Assembly (NCBI RefSeq): GCF_002967715.1
Contig: NZ_PUIA01000069.1
Span: forward strand, 62,001-126,000
Direction: 5' to 3'
Length of the DNA stretch: 64,000 nucleotides
From: Blastopirellula marina
GTDB taxonomy: Bacteria; Planctomycetota; Planctomycetia; Pirellulales; Pirellulaceae
The position numbers were made by a program, and so were the translations under genes. This document shows, in pieces, positions 46,645-54,719 of this stretch. Position 1 is the first letter of the stretch. Each line of letters starts with the position of its first letter. The notes under the pieces are model-generated. The model saw only the letters and a list, made by a program, of their open reading frames with translations. It ran no database searches and had not been told where the DNA came from.

Positions 46645-48891
46645 ATGATGCATCGTAGCGCAATTCTGGGAACCGCGGGACTTATCGTACTCGCCGCCCT
46701 CGGCCACGTTGTCATTTCAGGACTTATGCCGCAGCAGGAAGTTTCGGCCGAGACGAAATCGTCCGTTGTGCACGAGTTTGCTCCCGCCGCACCCAGCCGA
46801 TTCACCGCTCCGGAAAGCTCGGTGCCGCTGCAGCCCATGCCGGCTCGCATGAACTCAAAAGCCGCTAACGGAATGCGTCTCACGGCAGGGGAAGAGTCGA
46901 CGAAACCTTCCAGTCGCCGCCGCGTAGCAACCACGGAACTCGAAGAACCTGCCAAAACGGAAGACGCACCTGAGGTTACGCCCCCAGCAGGACTGCCGTC
47001 GTCGCTGGATGAAGCTCTGAGCCGTTTCCGCGACAATCCTGTTTCCCTGGGTAACGAACCGGAAGCTGCCCCTGAACTGGAAGCACCTGCACCGCAGGAG
47101 CCACCCAAGCAGGAAGCTTCGCCGATGCCCAAGCCAGCGGCTCCTAGCCAGCCGAATCCTTATCGCTATCAGCCAGCCCCAACCGAAGCTGAAGCCCCAG
47201 CTGCTAATGGAGCCGCTTCGATCGGTGCTCCTCAGCCGGCTGCCCCGGAAACACCGAAGCCGCAAGTGAAGCTCGATGCTGAGCCGCAGCCTGCGATGCC
47301 GCAGCCAACGTCCATTCCGCGTCAGACCCTTTCCGCGGTCGAAACGCCGGCTCCAGCGCCACAACCAACCACGACATCCGCCACACTGTTCTCGGTCAAC
47401 AGTCCAGCCGTGGTCGTCGATACGACCGGGCCGAAGTCGCTGGTCATCGGTAAGCCATCGACCTATCGCATTCATGCCCGCAACATGGGCGACGCGAGTG
47501 CTCGCCAAGTCACCATTCAAATGGTGCTGCCGCAAGGTATTCAGTTGCAAGACCTGCGAGGTACTCTGGGTTCGCCACGTCAGGTGCAGACCCCAACCGG
47601 TATGATGGCCGTTCAATGGGACATCCCTGTTTTGCCTGCCCACAGCGAAGGCTCGCTCGACCTGGGCCTGGTCGCTACACAAACGCGTCCATTCGAGTTG
47701 GGCATGGAAGTCATGTACGCACCGATGAGTGCGAAATCGCCGATCTCGGTTCTCGAACCGAAGCTCGACATGGTGATTGATGGTCCTCAGGACATCCTGT
47801 TCGGCGACTCGCAGATCTTCAAGGTCATTGCGAAGAACACCGGCACCGGGCCTGCCGAGAACGTCTCGATCACGATCATGCCAATCAAGAAGGGTCAGAA
47901 CCCAACTGTAATCGACTCGATCGGAACAATTGCTCCTGGCGATCAGAAAGTCATCGAACTGGAACTCACCGCCAAGCAGGCCGGAACGCTGGCCCTGCGA
48001 GCCGAAACATCGGCAGACAACGGCCTGCGTGCCGCTGCCGCTCACGACGTTCTGGTTCGTCGTGCTGAACTGGCCGTCAATGCTCAAGGTCCTGGCATCA
48101 AGTATGCCGCCACCACCGCAACCTATGCCGTTGTCGTGGCCAACGCGGGTAACGCTCCGGCTAGCAGCATTCAGGTAGAAGCCCAGCTTCCTACCGGATC
48201 GAAGTTCGTCTCCGCTTCGCATGGTGGTAAGCTTGACGAAGCATCGGGACGCGTGACCTGGAACCTGCCGAAACTGGAAGCCGGTACCCAGCAGCCGCTG
48301 CAAGTTGTCAGCACGCTGATGGTGGAAGGCAACAACATTCTGCAAATCAGTGCCAACGCCGATCAGGGGCTTTCCAGCCGCCACGAAATGATCACCCGCG
48401 TCGAATCGGTGGCTGACTTGAAACTGCTAGTGAACGATCCGACTGGGCCTATCCCGGTTGGCCAGGAAGTTGAATACGAATTCACCTTGAACAATCGCGG
48501 CACGAAGGAAGCTCGTGGCGTGAAGGTTACCGTCAGCTTCGGCAGCGGCATCGAGCCGGTTCTGGTCGAAGGGGGCAAGGGAACCATCCAGGGTGATATT
48601 GTTCAGCTGAACACAATTCCCACGGTGAACGCTGGCCAAGAGATCACCGTCAAGGTGAAGGCCCGCGGACGTAGCGAAGGAAACCACACGTTCCGTGCTG
48701 AAGTTCGCTGCGACGATCCAACTACTCGCCTGGCGATCGAAGAGTCGACCCACTTCTATGGTGCGACCCTTCAAACCGCTTCGCCACAGATGCCGGCTCC
48801 ACGGTACCAACCACAGCCGCCGGCTGCTCAGGACCCAGCCGCTGGCACTCCAGCACCCCTGAGCCCAACCCCATTCAGCCGCTATCAGTAA
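46645..48891 (+). CDS. DUF11-like repeat protein, cell surface
   Basis: A 748-residue exported protein. An N-terminal hydrophobic leader (SAILGTAGLIVLAALGHVVI) is followed by about 220 residues rich in Pro, Ala and Gln, then four immunoglobulin-like repeats. Repeats begin near GPKSLVIGKPSTYRIHARN, DGPQDILFGDSQIFKVIAKN, GPGIKYAATTATYAVVVAN and DPTGPIPVGQEVEYEFTLNN; each has the N-x-G-x-x-x-A DUF11/CARDB-like turn. This layout suggests an envelope scaffold. ATG 46645 has AGGAAA 5 nt upstream; a GTG 15 bp earlier is less likely. Confidence 0.85.
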   Translation: MMHRSAILGTAGLIVLAALGHVVISGLMPQQEVSAETKSSVVHEFAPAAPSRFTAPESSVPLQPMPARMNSKAANGMRLTAGEESTKPSSRRRVATTELEEPAKTEDAPEVTPPAGLPSSLDEALSRFRDNPVSLGNEPEAAPELEAPAPQEPPKQEASPMPKPAAPSQPNPYRYQPAPTEAEAPAANGAASIGAPQPAAPETPKPQVKLDAEPQPAMPQPTSIPRQTLSAVETPAPAPQPTTTSATLFSVNSPAVVVDTTGPKSLVIGKPSTYRIHARNMGDASARQVTIQMVLPQGIQLQDLRGTLGSPRQVQTPTGMMAVQWDIPVLPAHSEGSLDLGLVATQTRPFELGMEVMYAPMSAKSPISVLEPKLDMVIDGPQDILFGDSQIFKVIAKNTGTGPAENVSITIMPIKKGQNPTVIDSIGTIAPGDQKVIELELTAKQAGTLALRAETSADNGLRAAAAHDVLVRRAELAVNAQGPGIKYAATTATYAVVVANAGNAPASSIQVEAQLPTGSKFVSASHGGKLDEASGRVTWNLPKLEAGTQQPLQVVSTLMVEGNNILQISANADQGLSSRHEMITRVESVADLKLLVNDPTGPIPVGQEVEYEFTLNNRGTKEARGVKVTVSFGSGIEPVLVEGGKGTIQGDIVQLNTIPTVNAGQEITVKVKARGRSEGNHTFRAEVRCDDPTTRLAIEESTHFYGATLQTASPQMPAPRYQPQPPAAQDPAAGTPAPLSPTPFSRYQ

Positions 48892-48897
48892 GCGGCC

Positions 48898-49875
48898 CTA
48901 GGGGGCGTGACGACCGATGAGGGGGCGAAGATCGTAACGATAGATCGCCTCCTTCTCGGGAATCGACATCAGCAAAGCATCTTGCCACAGCGCCAGGCCA
49001 AAGACCCCATCGCTGTGACACGAGATCACCTCGACCAGCTTGCCGTTGGTTGTATCGATGACGGCGACTTCCCCGCGATCCCACAGGCTGACGTACAGCC
49101 AGTTCCGCCGATCGATCGCGATATGCCCCATCCGGCCAATCTCTTTCGAATCGTCGATATCCAACAGTAAAGCCAGGAAGTAGGCGGCCACCTTCTCGGT
49201 CGAGCCATCTTGCTGGTTAATCGTGTAGACAGAAATCAGGCCGCGGCCAGATTCAGCAACAAAGAGCGACTTCCCGTTCGAGTTCAAGCAGATGCCTGTG
49301 GGCTGATTGAGCCCATCAGCCAGCAGCACCGGCCGATTCGTCACAACGTCGAATCGATACAGCGAACCGGTCGCGCCGTCGCCGGAGGCTCGCTCAGGCT
49401 CAGAGAAATAGATATTCCCGCCGGGACCGATATCGATAGCAAACAACGAGTCGAAGCGTCGGCCCTGGATGCGATCAGCAAGCGTGGTCACCATCTTCGA
49501 TTCTGGCATGTAACGCAGCACGCGACCAAGCTGAGAATCGAGTACGAGGATGCGTTGATCGTCGTCCAGCGCGATACCGACCAGGGAAGCGGTCTCGTCC
49601 TGGTCAGCGACCGGCAGAGGAGCATCGAAGAGCAGGGCAGCTCCATCCTGTTCGCTGATTCTGCCGACCGATCCAAGGTGCCGATAGTTGGTTGCCAGGA
49701 CGTTGCCTTGACCGTCGCAGCACATCGCCGTCAGGCCCGCCAGACCGGTAGCAAATAACTGACACTGCGATGCTGGGGGACTGACCACTTCGTCCGATCG
49801 GGCAACTGCAGCGAATGCCAGACAGCCCATTGCGGCTACGAGGGAAAGCGTGCGTGGTAAAGTCGTGAGGATCAT
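48898..49875 (-). CDS. Secreted beta-propeller protein (SMP-30/NHL-like)
   Basis: A 325-residue protein with a signal peptide (MILTTLPRTLSLVAAMGCLAFAAVA). The mature part has repeating blade sequences of the NHL/SMP-30 type: GLTAMCCDGQGNVLATNYRHLG, GIALDDDQRILVLDSQLGRVLRY, FAIDIGPGGNIYFSEPERASG, GICLNSNGKSLFVAESG and HIAIDRRNWLYVSLW. The active-site residues of gluconolactonases are not obvious, so it may only bind ligands. ATG 49875 is chosen by the signal peptide. It is convergent with the DUF11-like gene. Confidence 0.82.
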   Translation of the reverse strand: MILTTLPRTLSLVAAMGCLAFAAVARSDEVVSPPASQCQLFATGLAGLTAMCCDGQGNVLATNYRHLGSVGRISEQDGAALLFDAPLPVADQDETASLVGIALDDDQRILVLDSQLGRVLRYMPESKMVTTLADRIQGRRFDSLFAIDIGPGGNIYFSEPERASGDGATGSLYRFDVVTNRPVLLADGLNQPTGICLNSNGKSLFVAESGRGLISVYTINQQDGSTEKVAAYFLALLLDIDDSKEIGRMGHIAIDRRNWLYVSLWDRGEVAVIDTTNGKLVEVISCHSDGVFGLALWQDALLMSIPEKEAIYRYDLRPLIGRHAP

Positions 49876-49951
49876 ATCGGAAGGAAGCTCGAGGAGAGTT
49901 CGTAAGACGATCCTTGTCCCACTTGCTTCATCCGATGAAGTCTTCTGCAAC

Positions 49952-51151
49952 TTAAGCTTGATCGGAATGCCGCTCGAATGCCAGGGGCTCTTCGGCACGG
50001 GGGTCGCCGATCTTCACAACCAGCGAACCATCTAGCAGGTCTTCAATCGTTTGACCAATGACCTCGGCCCGCCACCCCTTAGCCAAAGGAGGCAATTCTC
50101 CGGACTTATCTAAATGATAGGCCACTAAATCGCGCACGTCCTGAATGGTACAAGCCAAACTAGGGGCAATGCGGGCCTCGCGACAGATGCTTCCCAGTGC
50201 CGCACTGAGGAACTGCCCGAGCACTGTGTACTGCGAATTGGCCGTGCCACGATGATTGGTAGGGCAGTCGGCTTCCGGCAGTTCGATCGCGCGATGAACA
50301 CAATCAGCAAGTTCATCAATGTACGGATCAAGGTCTCGACGGTTCATTCCACGCAATGCTTTGATCTGCGAAACCTTGGCAGACTTGCGTTTCGAAAGTT
50401 CCACCATCAAGTCATCTCGCAAGATCCGGCGAGGCGGAACATTTTGCGATTTCGCGTGATGGTCTCGCCAGGTCCAAATCTCGCGCACGATGGCCAGCGA
50501 GCGGCGATTCAGGTTGCCAATACCAGAGACGCTGCGCCAGCCCGGCCGGGTCGAATACTCTTCCCAGATCGTTTGAAAGCGGTTCATCTCGGCTTCCATC
50601 CAACTGGTTCGGCCGAGGTTTTCCAGTTCATCTGCCAGTTGCTGGTAGATCTGATCGAGATAGATCACATCGTTCAGAGCATACTCGATCTGCAGCTTGG
50701 AAAGAGGACGACCGCGCCAGTTGGTGCGTGTCTCTCCCTTGGGCAGCCGTTCGCCCAGTAGCCGTGTGATGAGGTTGCCCAGCGAGATGGGGAACTCCAT
50801 CCCAATCAGACCGGCGGCTACCTGGGTGTCGAACAAGCGAGTGGGCCATTTGCCAGTGGCGCGAAAGCAGAAGAGGAACTCTTCACGGGCCGCATGCGCT
50901 ACGATAGTAACATCGTCGCTGGTGATCAGATCCCAAAAGGGACTCAGATCGATCATCCCCTTGGGGTCGATGACGGCCAGCCCCGACTTGCTTGCTACTT
51001 GAATCAAACACAAATCGGGCAAGTACACATCTTCCGAAATGAACTCGGTATCGAAGAAAATGTGCTTGTCGGCGGCCAGTTGCTGGCAAAGAGCTTGTAA
51101 GTCACGGTCGTGACGGACGTAGGAGTAGTCCACCGTCGTATCGCTTATCAT
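49952..51151 (-). CDS. rnd: Ribonuclease D
   Basis: A 3'-5' exoribonuclease of tRNA processing. 399 residues. The DEDD active site is visible: FFDTEFISE (Exo I), VAHAAREEFLF with the Exo II Asp position occupied by Glu, and LQIEYALNDVIYLDQIY (Exo III, Tyr-x3-Asp). Helicase-and-RNaseD C-terminal (HRDC) domain regions follow from about residue 200. Note the Exo II segment: the usual HNxxxD appears as HAAREE, so the third carboxylate needs checking. It is 76 bp upstream of the propeller gene on the same strand. Confidence 0.9.
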   Translation of the reverse strand: MISDTTVDYSYVRHDRDLQALCQQLAADKHIFFDTEFISEDVYLPDLCLIQVASKSGLAVIDPKGMIDLSPFWDLITSDDVTIVAHAAREEFLFCFRATGKWPTRLFDTQVAAGLIGMEFPISLGNLITRLLGERLPKGETRTNWRGRPLSKLQIEYALNDVIYLDQIYQQLADELENLGRTSWMEAEMNRFQTIWEEYSTRPGWRSVSGIGNLNRRSLAIVREIWTWRDHHAKSQNVPPRRILRDDLMVELSKRKSAKVSQIKALRGMNRRDLDPYIDELADCVHRAIELPEADCPTNHRGTANSQYTVLGQFLSAALGSICREARIAPSLACTIQDVRDLVAYHLDKSGELPPLAKGWRAEVIGQTIEDLLDGSLVVKIGDPRAEEPLAFERHSDQA

Positions 51152-51278
51152 CCGTGGAAAGTTAGAGACTACGCGGTCCAGTCCCCGCAGTTACCGCTTC
51201 CTAGTATCGGATAAACTTTCCCGGGCCGCAAAGGGTGAAAGTGCCCGATGCAGCGAAAACTGGCGGTTCGACGGGCCT

Positions 51279-52913
51279 CTAAAGGAAGAAGACCAGCGCG
51301 ACGATTGCCAAAATCGGCAGCAAGATCGGAATGCTGAAGAACAGGACGTAGCCAAAGAAGCTTGGCATCTTGACGCCGCTTTCTTCGGCAATCGCTCGGA
51401 CCATGAAGTTCGGGCCGTTGCCGATGTAGGTCATCGCTCCCATGAACACCGACCCCAAACTGATCGCGACCAACTCCAAGTGAGAGTTGCCGCCTACTTC
51501 TGACAACGCAGTATGAATCATTTCGGCATCCATGTTAGGGAATGCCGTCTTGAAGAAGACCAGATATGTCGGGGCGTTGTCCAGAATCGACGAGAGGCCA
51601 CCGGTGATCCAGTAGAACTTCATCGGCGTATCGATACCCAGGCTAGGACCTTTTTCGTTCAAGATCTCCAAAGCGGGCTGCATACAAATAAAGATACCGA
51701 CAAACAGGGCAGCCACTTCCACAATCGCATGGTAGTTGAAGCGGTTGTCTTCGCGAATCTGCTTGTTACCCAGGAACAAGCTCAAACCAACCAAAGCTAA
51801 TTGCACGGCTTCGCGCAGGTAAACAAATGGATACCAACCAATGCCTGGCAGTGGCTTCGTCGGATCGAGCAAAGCGACCGAGAAGATCACCCCCAACAGC
51901 AGCAAAGCGTTAGGCCAAAGGCCACGAACTTGCAGTGGCGTAGTTCGCACTTCGTCGCGTAGAACGTCTTCAGCACCTTCTTTGGGATAGTAATAGAACT
52001 TATCCATCAACACGTAGAGAATCAGCAGCAACGCATTGGTCAATAACCACGGCTGCCATAGGGCGGTCATCGTCCAGAGGAAGTTCACCCCTTGCAGGTA
52101 TCCCAGGAACAACGGTGGATCGCCGATCGGCAGCAAGCAGCCACCGCAGTTACACACGATAAAGATAAAGAAGACAACCGTATGTTGTCGGTAACGACGT
52201 TCTTTATTGGTTTCCAATAGCGGACGAATCAACAGCATCGCCGCACCGGTGGTACCGATGAAGCTGGCCAGCAAACCACCAACCAGCATGAACGCGGCGT
52301 TGGTCGTTGGATGGGCTCGCAAGTCGCCCGAGATGCGAATGCCGCCAGAGATCACATAGAGCGAAAACAGCAGCACGATAAATGGAATGTATTCGCCCAG
52401 GATGGCATGATCGATTCGATGCCAGGCGGCCCCCAAACTAGCACCTTCGTAGACGGTCATGTAATAGGCCAAGGTAATCAGGGCCAGGCCAGCCGCAACG
52501 ATCAATCGGTTCGTGTTGCTTTCCCACCAATGTTCGGTGAACTTCAACAGAGGAAGCACCGCAATCGCTCCTAGCAGCAGCACAAACGGGGCCACAGCCC
52601 AAACATGTGGTAGAGGATGACTGCCATGACCACCGTGGGCTTCTGCCGCATGGGGGTCGGCATGTTCATCGTGATGATCCGCAGCGTGCGTCGCATCGTG
52701 AGCGGCCTCGGCAGCGGCATGCGAACTGGAGGCGGCCTTAGGCGACGCCGTGAATCCGGCGACCGAAGCCACCGCGTATGCAATCAGAATGACAACGATG
52801 CCGATCAGCAAAGGTTTGTCCGAACCTGAGCCGTTTGAGTGATGATCGCTCACCGCCTGGTGCCCTCCGAGAATCCCGTTAATTTCCGTGGATGTGATTC
52901 CAGCCTGGCCCAT
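51279..52913 (-). CDS. NhaD/ion transporter-superfamily Na+/H+ antiporter
   Basis: A 544-residue inner-membrane transporter. Following a first helix (PLLIGIVVILIAYAVASVAGF) comes a His/Asp/Ala-rich loop with about eleven His (HDATHAADHHDEHADPH). The core has conserved segments of the NhaD/arsenite permease superfamily: FIGTTGAAMLLIRPLL, FIVCNCGGCLLPIGDPPLFLGYL, GGLSSILDNAPTYLVFF and YIGNGPNFMVRAIAEESG. About 11-12 membrane helices. It probably exchanges Na+ for H+; the His-rich loop may bind metal ions. Confidence 0.88.
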   Translation of the reverse strand: MGQAGITSTEINGILGGHQAVSDHHSNGSGSDKPLLIGIVVILIAYAVASVAGFTASPKAASSSHAAAEAAHDATHAADHHDEHADPHAAEAHGGHGSHPLPHVWAVAPFVLLLGAIAVLPLLKFTEHWWESNTNRLIVAAGLALITLAYYMTVYEGASLGAAWHRIDHAILGEYIPFIVLLFSLYVISGGIRISGDLRAHPTTNAAFMLVGGLLASFIGTTGAAMLLIRPLLETNKERRYRQHTVVFFIFIVCNCGGCLLPIGDPPLFLGYLQGVNFLWTMTALWQPWLLTNALLLILYVLMDKFYYYPKEGAEDVLRDEVRTTPLQVRGLWPNALLLLGVIFSVALLDPTKPLPGIGWYPFVYLREAVQLALVGLSLFLGNKQIREDNRFNYHAIVEVAALFVGIFICMQPALEILNEKGPSLGIDTPMKFYWITGGLSSILDNAPTYLVFFKTAFPNMDAEMIHTALSEVGGNSHLELVAISLGSVFMGAMTYIGNGPNFMVRAIAEESGVKMPSFFGYVLFFSIPILLPILAIVALVFFL

Positions 52914-53202
52914 GCTTGGTCACCTTTGATTGCCGTTTAAGGTGTTTCACGATATACCGGTGTCCATTCATGCAATCCAGGCAAACGACGCCAGATTGCG
53001 GGCATGGTATGTGTGCCAAACGTTAGGTTATGCTGAAGCGATTTAGGCTATCAGAGCAAGGTTTTCGTGCCAAGGTGGCACGCTGGCGGATACTCGATGC
53101 GGATTATCGCGGATTTGCCGTTGATACCGCCAAACGGCCCGATTTGACGATTTGCTGCTTATCTCATCGAATTCATTATTTCCTTAAGAAACAATCAATT
53201 GC
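52914..53202. other. Intergenic region with hairpin
   Basis: 289 bp between the divergent antiporter and mfnB genes. It contains CGTGCCA-AGG-TGGCACG, a 7-bp perfect hairpin at 53066-53082. No open frame or clear promoter is evident. Confidence 0.45.
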
Positions 53203-53919
53203 ATGCAATTACTGGTCAGCGTACGTAGCGTCGAAGAAGCCAATCTCGCCGGCAAATTGGGGGTTGATCTTCTTGATCTGAAGGAACCACACCTCGGTTC
53301 CCTGGGAGCGACCTCCCCAGGAATTTGGCAGGCCGTCGTTGGCAAGTGGCACACGCAAACCCGGGTCAGCCTGGCCCTGGGAGAACTGCCGCAAGCATCG
53401 TCCATCGATCAGGTTCCGCGCAGGACAGATAGCGTAAAGATCGGTCTCGCCGGATGCGGCTGCCTACCTAACTGGCGAGAAAAACTCGCTGCTCTCTTCG
53501 ATCAGCTTCCCAGTGGGGTACAGCGCGTCGCCGTGCACTACGCCGACACGCACCTGGCGAACTCGCCCCCTTTAGATGATGTAATGCGTGTGGCCCAGGA
53601 ACTCAATTGCCAAACTTTCTTGGTCGATACCTACGACAAGTCGGCAGGGGATGTTTTCCACCACATGTCCATAACGCAGCTAAAGAATCTGCGGAGTCAA
53701 CTCACGGTTGCAGGGCTTCAATTTGCGCTTGCTGGTTCTCTCCAAAGTCAACACTTACCAGCAGTGGCGAAAATCCAACCAGACATCGTGGCAGTAAGGG
53801 GCGTCGTTTGTCATCGTGATCGAACCGGGGAAATCGATGCGGCGATGCTTCAGACGTTTCGCCAGCAGTTGAAACTCGCTTTCCAACTCGACAGGCACAA
53901 AGTTCTTTCCAGCAGCTAA
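53203..53919 (+). CDS. mfnB: (5-formylfuran-3-yl)methyl phosphate synthase-type protein (MfnB)
   Basis: A 238-residue TIM-barrel aldolase-type enzyme. In archaea and methylotrophs MfnB makes the furan ring of methanofuran from two glyceraldehyde-3-phosphate molecules. Motifs: LLVSVRSVEEANLAGKLGVDLLDLKEPHLGSLGA with the Schiff-base Lys27, DSVKIGLAGC with Lys79, DTYDKSAGDVF with Lys146, and the C-terminal IVAVRGVVC...GEIDAAML. It implies formaldehyde/C1 metabolism via tetrahydromethanopterin and methanofuran, known in some planctomycetes. No other gene of that pathway is visible in the window. Confidence 0.9.
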   Translation: MQLLVSVRSVEEANLAGKLGVDLLDLKEPHLGSLGATSPGIWQAVVGKWHTQTRVSLALGELPQASSIDQVPRRTDSVKIGLAGCGCLPNWREKLAALFDQLPSGVQRVAVHYADTHLANSPPLDDVMRVAQELNCQTFLVDTYDKSAGDVFHHMSITQLKNLRSQLTVAGLQFALAGSLQSQHLPAVAKIQPDIVAVRGVVCHRDRTGEIDAAMLQTFRQQLKLAFQLDRHKVLSSS

Positions 53920-54090
53920 ACATTTCGGTGCCCCGCTGGTGGAGGACTTGCCTCAAAAGTCGCGACAAGTTGCTTGACTTTTGCATTTTGGGTTTCGATA
54001 CTGGCGAATCGTTCTGTGCCGGCTTCTCAGCTTAGTCAGAACGCCGATATGTATTTCGCGCTTCGCTTGCCTTGCAAGGAGAAATCGACC

Positions 54091-54300
54091 GTGCCAAGTT
54101 CCGTTCTCGACGCGATTCGCTTAGGTATTTGGGATTACGAGCCGGAGAAAGTGGAGTCGAATCGATTTGATCCAACGGGTGCACTTCCTGGATCGAACGA
54201 AAAGTTAGATATCTTGGCTCGTCGACTTGCAAACGGTCTTCCCTTGTGGCATCCCCAAGATCGTCGCTCCTACGACGACACCGTCAGGGCAGAAGAATAA
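54091..54300 (+). CDS. Small conserved-type protein, function unknown
   Basis: A 69-residue soluble acidic protein (PSSVLDAIRLGIWDYEPEKV...ALPGSNEKLDILARRLANGLPLWHPQD). GTG 54091 has AAGGAG 9 nt upstream, the best ribosome site in this area, and is chosen over an upstream ATG at 54049. Its pattern of IWDYEP and GLPLWHP recalls small proteins I have seen in planctomycetes, but no function is known. It lies 171 bp after mfnB. Confidence 0.72.
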   Translation: MPSSVLDAIRLGIWDYEPEKVESNRFDPTGALPGSNEKLDILARRLANGLPLWHPQDRRSYDDTVRAEE

Positions 54301-54404
54301 CCTGAGCCGCGTAACTCTTTATCCACGACTTGCATTCCTGGTCTAATTAACGAAGATTGGACTAGTAACATCGCAATTCGACTTCTTTAACGAAGAGATA
54401 CATC

Positions 54405-54719
54405 ATGCCTGGCTTCAAGGTTGAAGTTCCCCACCCCCTTGGTCAAGAAGAGGCCGCAAATCGCGTCAAAACGCTGTTGGATCACTTGCGGGGTCGCTTC
54501 GAGGGACAGATCAAGGATATGCAACAGACCTGGACCGAAGATGACGTGATGCAGTTTTCGTTCAAGACGGCCGGCCTGGTCATCAAAGGCGAGATGGACG
54601 TACAGCCCAATTCGGTAATCGTTCACGGCGATTTGCCATTTGCCGCGATGCTTTTCAAAGGCCGCATCGAAAGCTCGATCAAAGACGAACTCGAAAAGTG
54701 CCTGAGCCATCCGGCTTAG
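54405..54719 (+). CDS. Polyhydroxyalkanoic acid system family protein
   Basis: A 104-residue protein of the PHA_gran_rgn type: PGFKVEVPHPLGQEEAANRVKTLLDHL, then a beta-rich middle (MQFSFKTAGLVIKGEMDVQPNSVIVHGDLPF) and a helical end. Members are found near PHA genes and other lipid-related genes; function is not well defined. No PHA synthase is in the window. Its stop codon directly abuts that of the ABC1 kinase gene, which converges. Confidence 0.82.
   Translation: MPGFKVEVPHPLGQEEAANRVKTLLDHLRGRFEGQIKDMQQTWTEDDVMQFSFKTAGLVIKGEMDVQPNSVIVHGDLPFAAMLFKGRIESSIKDELEKCLSHPA

Noticed and set aside
46855-48384. Minus-strand 509-codon frame
   Set aside because: Antisense to the DUF11-like gene; composition is the shadow of its Pro/Ala-rich codons.
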